Of a stretch of DNA of 64,000 nt, positions 45,201 through 54,617 are shown in pieces. Origin of the DNA: DATAFF01 sp963744915 (GTDB lineage Bacteria > Pseudomonadota > Alphaproteobacteria > Rhizobiales > Aestuariivirgaceae); assembly GCA_963744915.1 (NCBI GenBank), contig CAVUUY010000010.1:186001-250000 (forward strand), written 5' to 3'. Made by a program: the position numbers and the translations under genes. Within the stretch, counting starts at the first letter, position 1. Each line of letters opens with the position of its first letter. The notes beneath the pieces are model-generated. The model saw only the letters and a program-made list of their open reading frames with translations, made no database searches and had not been told where the DNA came from.

Positions 45201-47805
45201 CCGCTGATATTCGGCCAGCGCCTGCTCTTGTGTCGGATGCGCCAACCATTCGACTCCGAGGTGCGCGCAGATACTCCAGACACACTTCGACAGCACGCTC
45301 GCTCTGATCGAGCGTCGTATACACATTCAGGCGCAGGCACGCGACAGTCGCTCGTTCGACCGTGTCTGCGGCGTGTGCTGAAAGCAGATTCAACCGCTCC
45401 TCGGCGGCTCCGAGCGCGCCGGTGAGGAATTCGCATTCTGCTCGGTGCAGCTCCAGCGCGAAGATAAGCTCGTGCCGGCGCTCCCAGGAATCTCCCGGCA
45501 ACAGTGCCGCACCAGCGACCAGATACTTCAGCGCCGAGGCGTATGCAGTAGAGGCCTTGGCGCGCTTGCCCGCAAGCAGATTGAGCTCGGCCAGCTGTTC
45601 GCGCTCGTCTCGCGAGGTGATCAAGGCGGCGCCGCGGTTGTACTGATTGACGATGTCGAAGATCACGTCCTCCCGCTTCTCGGGAGGTATGTGCGCTGCA
45701 AGCTGTCTCCCTATTCGAAGATGCGCTTCGTCGCGCAGCTCCTCCGGGATCAGCGAATAGGCGGCTTCCTGAACGCGATCGTGGACGAACTTATAGGAGC
45801 TTTCCAGGTGCTCGACCAGATCCAGACGAACGGCGTCCCAGAGATCCGCACGCAATTCCTCGGGCGATTTCCCGAGGGTGAAGGAAAGCATCCGGACAGG
45901 GGCGATGTTCCCGAGGCAGGCGAGTTGTTGCAGCGCCTTCTGTGTGTCGAGCGGAAGGCGGTTCAACCTGCCCACCATCAGATCCACGAGGTTGTCCCTG
46001 TACCTCTTCGCTTGGATGCGATTGAGGTCCCAGGACCATCGTCCCTTCTGATGATCGAACGCGAGCCACCCGTCTTCGGCGAACGTGTGAAGAAACTGAA
46101 TCAGGAAGAACGGATTGCCAGCAGTCTTCTCATGCACCAGTTTCGCGAGCGGGGCGGCGCGCTCCGGCTCGCAGCGAAGCGCATCCGCAATGAACTGTCG
46201 TACCTCTTCACCGGCGAGAGGCGCAAGTGTGATCTCCTGCACGTTCGCTCCCGCGTTCCGGATCGCTTCAAGCTTGCGCATCAGCGGATGGGCCGCAGTG
46301 ACTTCGTTGTCTCGGTAAGCGCCGATCAACATCAAGTGCTGCACGGCCGCTGGATTCAGCAGATCCTCAAGCAGATCGAGCGTCGCCGCGTCGAGCCATT
46401 GCAAGTCGTCGAGGAACAAAGCGAGCGGATGCTCCGGCCTCGCGAACACGCCGATAAATCGCCGAAAGACGAGCTGGAATCGGCGTTGGGCATCCTGTGG
46501 CGGAAGGTCGGGGACTGGCGGTGGTTCCCCGATGATGAGTTGCAATTCAGGAACAAGGTTCACAATGAGCTTTCCGTTCGGGCCCAACGCTTCCTGAAGG
46601 GGGTCGCGCCAAGCCGCCAGCTCTGCTTCGCTTTTCCCGAGGAGCTGACGGATCAACGTCTGAAATGCCTGTGCCAGGGTCGAATAGGGGATGTCGCGCT
46701 TGTACTGATCGAACTTGCCAGAGGCAAAGAGACCGCGCGGCGGCACTAGCACCTTGTGCAGCTCATTGACGACCGAGGACTTGCCGATGCCCGAGTAGCC
46801 CGAAACCAGCACCAGCTCTGGCGTTCCGCTTTTGACTATTCGGTCGAAGGCAGCGACCAGGGTCGCAATTTCACGCTCACGGCCATATAGCTTCTCAGGA
46901 ATCAGGAGGCGGTCGGGCGTGTCCTGTTGGCCCAGTGGAAAGTTGCCGATGAAGCCCCGCGCCTTCCAATCGGTCAGACAGCGTCGCAAATCGCGCTCGA
47001 CGCCGCCCGCGGTCTGGTAACGCTCCTCAGCGGTTTTGGCGAGCAGCTTCATGATGATGGTCGAGAGTGAAGTCGGGACATTCTCCAACCGCTCGGCTGG
47101 CGGTACCGGCTTTCTAGCGATGTGGCAGTGCACCCACTCCATGGGATTGGCCGCGGTAAACGGGAGTGAGCCCGTGAGCATCTGGTAGAGCGTAATGCCA
47201 AGTGAATAGAGATCGCTGCGGGAATCGATCGAGCGATTCATCCGTCCCGTCTGTTCGGGCGCCATGTAGGCGAGTGTGCCGGCGATCGTCTCGGGAGGTT
47301 CAGGCGACTGGCGCTCACGCGCCAGGCGCGAGGCGAGACCAAACCCGGTGAGCCGCACCTGGCCGTCCGCGCAGTTCACCACGACATTGGCCGGTTTGAT
47401 ATCCTTGTGGACGAGGCCGCGCTGGTGGAGCTTGCCCAAAGCCACGGCAATACCAATAGCCAGGCGCAAGAAACGTCCTACATCCATGGGCGCGCCAAGC
47501 GACCGATCAAGCGGCTCGCCGCCCGGATCCTCGAGCACCAGCATGGCCCGACCGCCTTCGCGCACAAACTCCAGCGGCAGCAACGCCCACGCTCCGTCGA
47601 GTTCGTCCTTCAATCGGTATTCGTGGGCGAGGCGATCGAGGCTTGAGGGCGACGGGTGCTCTGCGGCAGGTAAAACAACCAGCACGGCGCTCCGGTTGCC
47701 GTCATCGCCCAGGCGCGACCCTCGGCAGAACACGCGTTCGCCGTCCTCTGTCAAAACCCGAAACCTGTTATCCGAATACACGCCGCTCAGCGCATAAGGC
47801 ATCAA
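42278..47805 (-). pseudogene. Trifunctional Ser/Thr kinase-ATPase-sensor histidine kinase, split by two frameshifts
   Basis: From 47805: Ser/Thr kinase domain with HKDIKPANVVVN and APEQTGRMNR (the DFG Asp is replaced, LTGFGLA, as in many members), AAA-type ATPase with GYSGIGKSSVV and LALFLDDLQWLD, a long TPR-like region, GAF, PAS (EANIIGIFIWDLEGRIVEANDAF) and histidine kinase with VHEIAQPIATARNNA, NAVEALN, DSGPGIDP, GVGMGLSICRSI. Frame breaks by one base occur near 45266 (VCLEYLR|HLGVEWLA) and 45118 (PAILS|TLDVLTE). Repaired, the protein would be about 1,840 residues. As it stands it is two open frames: 878 residues (kinase-ATPase) and 939 residues (GAF-PAS-HK), with a 65-residue piece between. 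Confidence 0.8.
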
Positions 47806-47919
47806 TTGTTAGACTCCACGCCGGGCTCCTGGTTGCATTCTACTACGTGCCCCCTTTCTCCGTCCTTGTAGAAAATCGTGCAGTTTCGCCATGATTTAAA
47901 AGAACACCAGCGAGGAGAT

Positions 47920-48035
47920 GTGTCCAAGATTCTCGTCCTCTACTACAGTGCGTATGGCCATATCGAGAAGATAGCCGAGGCGGTTGCCGAAGGCGCCGGC
48001 GCCGTCCCCGGCACGCAAGGAAACGACACCATCGC
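47920..48035 (+). pseudogene. WrbA-like NAD(P)H:quinone oxidoreductase, N-terminal fragment
   Basis: A GTG at 47920 with GAGGAG upstream begins SKILVLYYSAYGHIEKIAEAVAEGAG, the flavodoxin-fold start of WrbA including the FMN phosphate loop (YSAYGHI). Family sense ends about 48010-48035; the rest of the gene is absent. Only the first ~35 residues remain, so it cannot bind flavin. It is divergent from the giant kinase and faces the methyltransferase gene. Confidence 0.6.
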
Positions 48036-48134
48036 AACAGGCTTCAGTCGATCAATCCACCTGCATCGAATTCAACGTCTGGGGGGCCGAGTGGCCAGAC
48101 CATACGCGCCACCGGTTATAGGTCCAATGACCCC

Positions 48135-48812
48135 TCACCACACGCCGGGCAGCAGTCGGAAGCGCACTTTCCGGGCGTAGTCGGGATAGCCGGCCAGTCC
48201 CTCCCGCAGCACAGCTTCCTCTCCGAGCGTGCGTGCCACGATGAGCGCGAAGAAAGGAAAGAAACCTAAAAGTCCCCACAGTGAGCCGAGCATCAGCGGG
48301 GTGCCGATTGAGTAGGGTATGGCGTAGGCGTACATCGGGTGACGCACGACCGCATAGGGACCGGTGGAGACCACGGTCTGGTTACGCTCGCTCTGCACGC
48401 GCACCGTCACTGCAGCGAAGCTGTTCGCGCGCAGCACCGTCACCCAACCCCAGAAGCTCCAGACGATGAGAATTGCGCCAAGGGCCTGCGCCCAAGTCGG
48501 AACATGCGACCATCCGAACCGGCGCGCATCGAGCGCGATAAACGCGAACCAGGCGCAGAACACGATGAGTATGGCAGCGAAGATCGCGCGATCGCGCCGG
48601 CTCTGATCGGGGCTCAACGGCGATCGCATACGCGATGCGAGTAGTTCCGGATCGGTTTTCAGGAGCCATAAACCGGTCGCCAGGCTGGAGAGGCTGAACA
48701 AGCCGAGGTACGCCCAGCTTTGCGGCCATGCCCATGTGCCGGCGGGAAGAAAGAGCAGCGCCGCGAAGAAAACGGCGCCAAGAAGCGATCGGATGAGCAT
48801 CTTTACGAGCAT
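48135..48812 (-). CDS. Isoprenylcysteine carboxyl methyltransferase-family membrane protein
   Basis: 225 residues from the ATG at 48812 (MLVKMLIRSLLGAVFF); the frame is open to 48935 but that part is charged and unlike the family. Four or five membrane segments (LIRSLLGAVFFAALLFLPAG, SWAYLGLFSLSSLATGLWLL, AAILIVFCAWFAFIAL, LGAILIVWSFWGWVTVL) and the C-terminal ICMT/PEMT motif VSTGPYAVVRHPMYAYAI, which binds S-adenosylmethionine. Bacterial members methylate lipids or unknown small substrates in the membrane. Intact, among remnants; apparently monocistronic. Confidence 0.85.
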   Translation of the reverse strand: MLVKMLIRSLLGAVFFAALLFLPAGTWAWPQSWAYLGLFSLSSLATGLWLLKTDPELLASRMRSPLSPDQSRRDRAIFAAILIVFCAWFAFIALDARRFGWSHVPTWAQALGAILIVWSFWGWVTVLRANSFAAVTVRVQSERNQTVVSTGPYAVVRHPMYAYAIPYSIGTPLMLGSLWGLLGFFPFFALIVARTLGEEAVLREGLAGYPDYARKVRFRLLPGVW

Positions 48813-48965
48813 GGGAACATCCCTGGAACAACCTCGCTTGCCGGCGGAAAGACGAGGGGGGTGGCTTTCCTGCTTGTGCTTCAGGTCCTGGGTGGCTTTG
48901 GGTCCGCCGCGTCGAGACAAAATACGCTCACTCACCGTGTCCCAGGCCGTTATGCCGTGTTTCCA

Positions 48966-49225
48966 CTGTGAGAGTTAGCTAATCACGACCTTGCTGATCG
49001 ATTTCTCGGCGCCCGATAGCCAAGGCAAAGGCGATGAGCCGCGCAATCTCTCGCGGACCTTCCTGACGTTCCGAAGTACCTTCAACGACACTATTTTGCA
49101 CCGGGAGAGCTTGATCACGACTGATGCAGCTATGCAGTCTTGCCTTCGTCGCGACTATGGCCAGGACTGCAGCCGCCGCGTTGCCACGGGCCATCGCCAG
49201 CTGTCGTGCCTCCTCCCCATCGCCA
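48966..49225 (-). repeat. Inverted second copy of the terminase 3' half
   Basis: Reverse complement of 40136-40375 plus the start of the 168-bp repeat block up to AACACGGC. The frame (48979-49290) reads ARQLAMARGNAAAAVLAIVATKARLHSCISRDQALPV and stops at the same codon as the terminase, but its N-terminus is replaced by unrelated sense (RIVDSDWKPTHPDAYGVPDNVGDGEE). Thus a chimeric, probably silent open frame. Confidence 0.75.
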
Positions 49226-49927
49226 ACGTTGTCTGGCACGCCATAGGCGTCAGGGTGCGTCGGTTTCCAATCAGAATCGACGATTCGCAAAACCCATTTC
49301 GCCCAATGTCACGGATTCGATGTGACTGCCCTGGGCATTTTATGGAAGGTGAGCTTGGATTGACCTTCTCAACCCCCTTATGCCCACTGATCCCTCAGCA
49401 CGCGGAACACGCTTCCCTGCTGATCCCGAGCCTCTCCACGATCCCCTCAGGCCTGCCCCCTGGCGATCGGGCAGACGCGAAAGCCCAAGCCTGCCAATCG
49501 GCGGGGCTCGCCATGATGCTGTTCACCGTACCGATCCGCATTTTCCAGCTCCTGCCGGCGAAGGGCAATTTCCGATGACCAAGCCAGGTCAGACAATGAC
49601 CAATGCGACAGTCAAGCAGGTCATCACCGGTGCCACGGTCAAGGAGATCAGCGGCGGCAAGACCGCCGTGATCAAACTCACATTCCGCGGTTCTGATCCT
49701 CAGGGATCGCCGCACTGCACGGGCGGTGCCGCCGATGCGCTAGGCAGCCCCCGGCACGGGATGTGTCGGCGAAACCGAGTTTGCAGTCTCTGCCAACGTA
49801 CCCGTCGTCGCGCAGGTTCCGGCGGAACCGTCGGTTGCTGACCGCCGGGGTCATGGTCATCGCCCAGGCCAGCGACCCCATCTCCAAATAGGGTTCGCCG
49901 GCCTCCCTGGTGGCTGGCGATCAACCC
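49226..49927. other. Region without a recognisable gene
   Basis: About 700 bp. The plus strand from 49575 (ATGACCAAGCCAGG...) reads MTKPGQTMTNATVKQVITGATVKEISGGKTAVIKLTFRG before losing coding sense, possibly the start of a lost secreted protein. No transposase, tRNA or clear control site was seen. Confidence 0.35.
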
Positions 49928-50434
49928 TCAATAGCTGTAGCCGACGCAGGCGTAATACCGGTTCCACCAATAGGAGCTACCGCTCGCACGGGCGTTCCGA
50001 TAGGCGATGCTGCAATCGCCGCCATAATAGCCATAGTTTTAATAGCCGTAATCGTCATATGGGAAGCCGCCGGCGACGAAAAATGGAAAACCTACGAAAT
50101 TGCGGTGGAAGTGATGGAAACGACCATCATGGAAATTGTGGAAGTTGGCGTGGCGCCATCCCATTGTACCGAATTGCCGCCCAGGGTCAGCCATCCCAAA
50201 TCGTCTGAAGCCAGGGCTTCCATGCATCGCAAACCCGCCGCGGCTGAATCCAGTCATCCCGCCCCCGCCGAATCCGCCCATATGGTGCGGAAAAAACGCC
50301 ATTCCTCCACCACCAAACCCGCCATGAAAACCGCCGCCACCAAAGCCGCCGCGCGCTTCCGCTCCGGATACACCCAATAACAATCCGAGACTGAGGGCTA
50401 CGCCCATACCAAGTGCTGTTTTCATCATTCGCAT
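49928..50434 (-). pseudogene. Secreted Gly/His/Tyr-rich small protein, truncated by an in-frame TAA
   Basis: Start ATG at 50434 with GGAGGATC 6 bases upstream. A signal peptide (KTALGMGVALSLGLLLGVSGAEA) is followed by GGFGGGGFHGGFGGGG and HNFHDGRFHHFHRNF repeats. A TAA at 50041-50039 ends the frame at 131 residues, but past it the same frame continues with equally typical sense (NYGYYGGDCSIAYRNARASGSSYWWNRYYACVGYSY, in pieces) to a TGA at 49928-49930. Relatives in rhizobia end with this Cys-containing tail, so the stop is probably a nonsense mutation. The truncated form may still be secreted. Function unknown. Confidence 0.65.
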
Positions 50435-50619
50435 CGTCTTGATCCTCCATTGAAGGACATTGACGATGTTACGAACGTCAAGTGCCCGCCATTCCCTGCT
50501 CCTGCTCCCGGTTGGGTGCTACCCCTTGCCGCGGGTGGACCAAAGATGGAATCCGTCGTCGTCTTCTGCCACGAACTGTCCTTGGCGCTGCTGATTATCC
50601 CGGATTGCGTGGGGTCTGC

Positions 50620-50965
50620 GCGACGCCTTGCTCGATCATGACCCAGGGCTGCTTCTCGGAACACCATACGTGGACGACAGGCGGTTTATCTTGGCAGCAT
50701 CGCGGCCGAGGTCTTGAAGGAAACAATCAAGGACCGGCTAGTCCCGCTTCCGAGCGACTTGAAAGAAAAACTATTCAGAATTACGGGCCTCTTTCTACTT
50801 TCTCCGGCAGGATCGACATGGCCTTCGCTCTGGGGCTGTCAGCAATAAGACGCGAACCGAAATGCATAAGCTAAAGAAGATCCGAAACAGATTCGCCCAC
50901 ACGACTGAAAAGTTCAGCTTTCGGAGCCCGGAAAAATGCTCCGAAGCGAGCCCGCGCCGGATAGC
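50620..50965 (+). pseudogene. MltR-like (mannitol operon repressor family) remnant
   Basis: In shifting frames: VDDRRFILAAS, VLKETIKDRLVPLPSDLKEKLFRITG, GPLSTFSGRIDMAFALGL and MHKLKKIRNRFAHTTEKFSFRSPE. The KIRNRFAH and FSGRIDMAFALGL blocks are typical of the MltR/DUF4145-like helical fold. At least three indels disrupt it and the N-terminus is not recognisable. Relatives are found in rhizobia as lone regulators of unknown target. Confidence 0.5.
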
Positions 50966-50976
50966 CAGTCCTTCAA

Positions 50977-51290
50977 GGCTGTACGACGTAGGAAACCGTT
51001 CTACAGATCGACTTCAGACACTGGCGATCTCTCCGCAGTGCTGCCTGGCATGAGTCCATGTGGACGCACCAACATGCGCATTCGCGGTTGGCTCGGCCGC
51101 GTCGACCAGACCACCAAGGTCAAGGGCCTGTTTGTCACCCCCCGCAGATTGCCGGCATCGGCCGACAGCACAAGCAACTGGGGCGGCTGCGGCTCGTCTT
51201 CGGACGTGAGGGCGAGCAAGACAAGGCTGTACTCAAGGCCGAGTGTTCGGCAACCACGGCAAGATCGGAAAACTCATAGCGAATGAACGG
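50977..51290 (+). pseudogene. PaaK-like phenylacetate-CoA ligase, C-terminal fragment
   Basis: TGDLSAVLPGMSPCGRTNMRIRGWLGRVDQTTKVKGLFVTP, then (one-base shift) IAGIGRQHKQLGRLRLVFGREGEQDKAVLKAE, is the C-terminal domain of adenylate-forming ligases of the PaaK family (the TGDL and GRxDxxxKVKG motifs are the hinge and ATP-binding loop). The N-terminal ~300 residues with the P-loop are missing, replaced by the MltR remnant. Beyond 51245 another frame reads IGKLIANERKRAIEESLARLRTLGGRVSATE to a stop at 51380, not identified. Confidence 0.6.
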
Positions 51291-51552
51291 AAGCGCGCGA
51301 TTGAAGAGTCCCTGGCAAGATTACGGACATTGGGGGGCAGAGTTTCCGCCACCGAAGTGAACAGCCTTGGAGCGATTTGAAGCCGCCCTGCGGCTTGATC
51401 CATCTACACTTCACCGTCGATCCGCCGGCAACACACGTAAATGGCGCGCGGGCGGCGCCACAATTGTGTTGATATCAGCTCATATGAAAAGACGATCGGA
51501 GGTGCGCGCGTGGGTCCTTGTCTTCGCTCGCAATCGAACAACGGAGAGAACG

Positions 51553-51906
51553 ATGAAGTATGTGGAAGGATTTGTTGCAGCGGTCCCCGCGTCCAATAAG
51601 GAAACTTTCCGTAAGCATGCCGCCGAGGCAGCACCGCTGTTTAAAGAGTTCGGCGCGAGCCGTGTGGTCGAATGCTGGGGTGACGACGTTCCCGAAGGCA
51701 AGCTCACCGATTTCCAGGGCGCAGTGAAGGCCAAGGACGACGAGGTCGTCGTGTTCAGTTGGTTCGAGTACCCGTCAAAGGAGGTTCGCGACGCAGCCAA
51801 CCAGAAGATGCGCACGGACCCGCGCATGAAAGCGATGGGCGCCAACATGCCGTTCGACGGCAAGCGTATGATCTTCGGCGGCTTCGTGCCTATCCTCGAC
51901 GTGTAA
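51553..51906 (+). CDS. DUF1428-family protein (YbaA-like)
   Basis: 117 residues from the ATG at 51553, with GGAGAG 5 bases upstream; the longer frame from 51367 lacks family sense. Matches the whole DUF1428 domain: MKYVEGFVAAVPASNKETFRKHAAEAAPLFKEFGASRVVECWGDDVPEGK, FSWFEYPSKEVRDAANQKMRTDPRM and FDGKRMIFGGFVPILDV. The fold is a ferredoxin-like dimer (YbaA family) with no known enzyme activity. It is intact, standing alone between remnants, so it may be under selection. Confidence 0.9.
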   Translation: MKYVEGFVAAVPASNKETFRKHAAEAAPLFKEFGASRVVECWGDDVPEGKLTDFQGAVKAKDDEVVVFSWFEYPSKEVRDAANQKMRTDPRMKAMGANMPFDGKRMIFGGFVPILDV

Positions 51907-52324
51907 CTGATAACGGCGCTGCCGCTCTCGTTGTCAAACGAGGGCGGCCGGCCGCTCGCTGAGGCGCCTAACGGCATTTCGAGCCTGGGCGAACTGTTGA
52001 AAGATAGCGATCGCGAAATTGCGAAACGCGTTGCCGAGGCGGCTGAAGATGACCAAGCTCGAAGCCGCCGCTCGCGGCCCGGCATCCAGATTGCGACGCT
52101 TGGCAGGAGAACCGAGACGTGGCAATGCGCGTCTGATTCCTGAAGACCTCAACGCTGCACTCGACGTGCGCTTCTTCGACCGGGCGTTCGACAACTTCGT
52201 CATGGCCCGACAGCAGGTTATCGGTCCGACCATCTTCGTCCGGAGGGTACCCACGATACTTTCGGTGTTGCCCTAGCACGCGAACGGCTCGATCTCGCGT
52301 ACAGCTGGCTCGAGCGCGTATTGC
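51907..52324. other. Region with unrecognised coding-like scraps
   Basis: About 420 bp. The plus strand contains LGELLKDSDREIAKRVAEAAEDDQA (51975-52060) and, in another frame, LIPEDLNAALDVRFFDRAFDNFVMARQQVIGPTIF (52135-52240). Both look protein-like but I cannot name the family; a broken gene is likely. It ends at the 168-bp repeat. Confidence 0.35.
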
Positions 52325-52492
52325 AGCTAACTCTCACAGCGGAAACACGGCTTCGAGTCCCTAGGCGCCACCAGTATTCTCTGTATGGAAATTATCTCAA
52401 CAACTTCAGTTACTTAGGCGGATGACTAGTTCGTCAACACGGGAACGAATGTTCACATTTGTTGAAAAGCAACTCGTCGTCTCGTTCCTGCC
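52325..52492 (+). repeat. 168-bp direct repeat, copy 2
   Basis: Same orientation as 40360-40527, about 95% identical by eye and without gaps. Here it is flanked by unrelated DNA on both sides, so the repeat has precise borders independent of the terminase gene. The two copies bracket 11.8 kb that include the giant kinase and many scraps. Confidence 0.8.
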
Positions 52493-52690
52493 TCAGGGGT
52501 GGTGTGAGTTATGATTACGGCCGGATGGCTTCACGGTAACGAGCGCCAGACCGGCTTTGTTGACCTCCAGCACACGTGCTTCGAGGACGTCCCCACTGTC
52601 GAGTACGAGTTCCACTCGCACAGCCTTCCGAGCAGTTCTTAACATCTCGACCGGCGCGCTCGGGCCCATATGGCTGAGTTCCTGCCTCAT
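52493..52690 (-). CDS. Small protein of unknown function
   Basis: 65 residues from an ATG at 52690 (MRQELSHMGPSAPVEML), with an upstream in-frame ATG at 52702. The core AVRVELVLDSGDVLEARVLEVNKAGLALVTVKPS looks like a small beta-barrel, perhaps a degenerate PilZ or SH3-like domain. The stop lies directly at the edge of the 168-bp repeat, so the C-terminus may have been changed by the repeat. No recognisable family; real but low confidence. Confidence 0.35.
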   Translation of the reverse strand: MRQELSHMGPSAPVEMLRTARKAVRVELVLDSGDVLEARVLEVNKAGLALVTVKPSGRNHNSHHP

Positions 52691-52702
52691 TGATCGTCTC
52701 AA

Positions 52703-53060
52703 AAGTACAGCCGACTTTATCCAGTCTCTTGCCGTCCAATATCAGGGTGTAATGCTCGCAACACTCATGGCAAGCAACGCCTTTTCAGGAAACCTGTTCC
52801 GGGCGGCGAGTGCTCAGCGCGCCGAGGGAGTTTCGGATGCTCGGGCCCAATGCGGCTTGAGCCAAGCCGTCGTCGCGGCCGCTGAAAGACCTGACGAGTG
52901 CTCCCGCTCGAAGGCAAAGGAGCAATAATGCTGGTCAAGCCTAGATCTTTGCGCCTAAAGATCTCCTGCTCACGCGTGCTCTGGAGGAGGCCTGAAGGCT
53001 ACCATAGAGCATTCGTCTAGAAGCGAAGGGGTGGCCTCCCGTAAGGCTCTATGAACGTGG
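52703..53060. other. Region without a recognisable gene
   Basis: About 360 bp separating the small unknown protein from the zinc-ribbon gene. Short plus-strand frames have no family sense. No clear signal was found. Confidence 0.35.
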
Positions 53061-53246
53061 TCAGCGCCGCTCCCCGCGGATAATGATCACCTTCGACGCC
53101 TGGTAAACTCGTGAGAGCGCCTCCGCCGAAAACCTGGCGCCGCACACATGACAGCGCAAGTCTGAGGGTCGATCGATCTCGGCAACATCGCGTGGCGAGC
53201 TCACTCCGCATTGACCGCAGTGGATCATGACAGTCTTGTTCCCCAT
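53061..53246 (-). CDS. Small zinc-ribbon protein
   Basis: 61 residues from the ATG at 53246 (MGNKTVMIHCGQCG). Two CxxC knuckles, HCGQCGV (~9-15) and LRCHVCGA (~33-40), make a rubredoxin-like zinc ribbon; the tail ALSRVYQASKVIIIRGERR is basic. The frame is open further upstream but that part lacks sense. Such small ribbons are common and usually uncharacterised in rhizobia. The ribosome-binding site is weak. May be a DNA- or RNA-binding accessory protein. Confidence 0.55.
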   Translation of the reverse strand: MGNKTVMIHCGQCGVSSPRDVAEIDRPSDLRCHVCGARFSAEALSRVYQASKVIIIRGERR

Positions 53247-53469
53247 GGCAGTACCCCGAAAACGCCGCCTGCAGATGTGCAACGCGGGAGAAAGCTCAAG
53301 GTTGCCGAGAGCTGCCAGGGATATCCGACATTCAGCATAAGCCCAGGAGCACTGGTTGGCCCACCTGCTCCTGGGCACTTGGTGGACCGAACCGGATGAG
53401 AAGGGTCACCTATCTCGGCCCGCACTGCTCGAATGTGGCGATGAAGGTTCCCTACATAGCATTGTACCG

Positions 53470-53682
53470 TCAAAGGTTCCCGACCCTAGTCACCCCCCTA
53501 CTGAAGTCCGGATAGTGGCCATACCGCCAACACGCGAATCTCGGCCTCACCCAGATCGGGTTGCGACAGCGATTCCGCCCACCGGATCCGTATTGGAAGC
53601 ACAGATCGGCGGCATGCGCGCTCGTAGCGCCAAATGCGATCAATGCCAGAGCTGGCAATAGGGTTGTATAACGCCCAACCAT
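53470..53682 (-). CDS. Small secreted protein, possibly a truncated fragment
   Basis: 70 residues from the ATG at 53682. A signal peptide (GRYTTLLPALALIAFGATSAHA) with a clear AxA cleavage site, then ADLCFQYGSGG, which resembles the start of longer exported proteins in rhizobia. The sense weakens afterwards (NRCRNPIWVRPRFACWRY), so the gene may be frameshifted soon after the leader. Confidence 0.4.
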   Translation of the reverse strand: MVGRYTTLLPALALIAFGATSAHAADLCFQYGSGGRNRCRNPIWVRPRFACWRYGHYPDFSRGVTRVGNL

Positions 53683-53793
53683 GCCTACCTCTTTTACATC
53701 ACGCCGACCGCAGCACTCCAACATAGCCCGGGGCACCGCAAATTCCGAGTCCCTGGTCGCAGCCTCAGTAGGACGCGCATGAATGCTTACGCG

Positions 53794-54404
53794 TCATTGC
53801 CCAACCTCAACTTTAATATCTGTCGGGTTTCCTCCGCAGGTCGGATTCAGATCCTGCGGACAGGCAGACACAACGATGTAGGCGTCCATCTCGCATCTGA
53901 TCACGATATTGTCGCCCGGCCTGGTTTCGGGGGGCTTGATGGTGAATGTGCCGTTCGGGTTGATGAAGAAGTTGGTGAACAGGTTCCAGGGCTGTGGTGT
54001 AAAACCCAACCGAATGCCGAACTGGTCCAGCGCCTTGTGCAAATTGTCCTGGCAGCTGGCGTGCTCGCCTTTCACCCCGAACTGACGATAGCGCGTCGGA
54101 TCGCAGGCGGCGTATTGCATGTCGTGCTGGCCAGGAGAGTTGTCTTGAAGGACGGTGACTATCGCTCTGCGTTGGTTTGTATAAGCAGCATCTCCAACGC
54201 CCGGAATGAGCTTCTCGATGGTTGGATTGGTATGCTCCGGGGATAGAAATTCAAGAGGCTTCGTCTTCGAGAATACCCAGAAATCGACCGGCTGGGCCCC
54301 TCAAGATCTGTAATCCGGATGAGATCACCGGCCTTGACCTCGAAGCCAAGGCCAGTTCGGGCAGCTACGTTATAGGTTCGCTCCACTTTCATCACGTCTG
54401 ACAT
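53794..54404 (-). pseudogene. DUF1989 / urea carboxylase-associated family protein, one frameshift
   Basis: Start ATG at 54404: MKVERTYNVAARTGLGFEVKAGDLIRITDLEG. A one-base break near 54300 interrupts it; the restored frame reads PVDFWVFSKTKPLEFLSPEHTNPTIEKLIPG, GQHDMQYAACDPTRYRQFGV, CQDNLHKALDQFGI, PQPWNLFTNFFINPNG, PPETRPGDNIVIRCEMDAYIVVSACPQD and ends at 53794. These are the conserved blocks of DUF1989, which has a metal-binding Cys/His/Glu set (HDMQYAACDP, RCEMDA, SACPQD). Members assist urea/guanidine amidolyase pathways. About 200 residues if repaired. Confidence 0.68.
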
Positions 54405-54617
54405 TGATCATCTGCGGCTTGGTAAGCTGGCCTACACTAGCATTTTCGCCGAGATGCTGGGATCCGAGCCGAAGAAATCGTGCTCGGTCGGGCTCCGGTC
54501 CTCATATTGCGGCAATGCCGGCCTCAAGGTCCAGCGCGTACCCGCTGGACTGGACGTCTTATATGGATCAGTTTGCCGGTATTTGGATGGAAATCCAAGA
54601 AGGAGCCGACAAAGGCG

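Noticed and set aside
45445..46749. 434-residue plus-strand open frame inside the giant kinase
   Set aside because: It is the antisense of the conserved ATPase domain, with no motif of its own.
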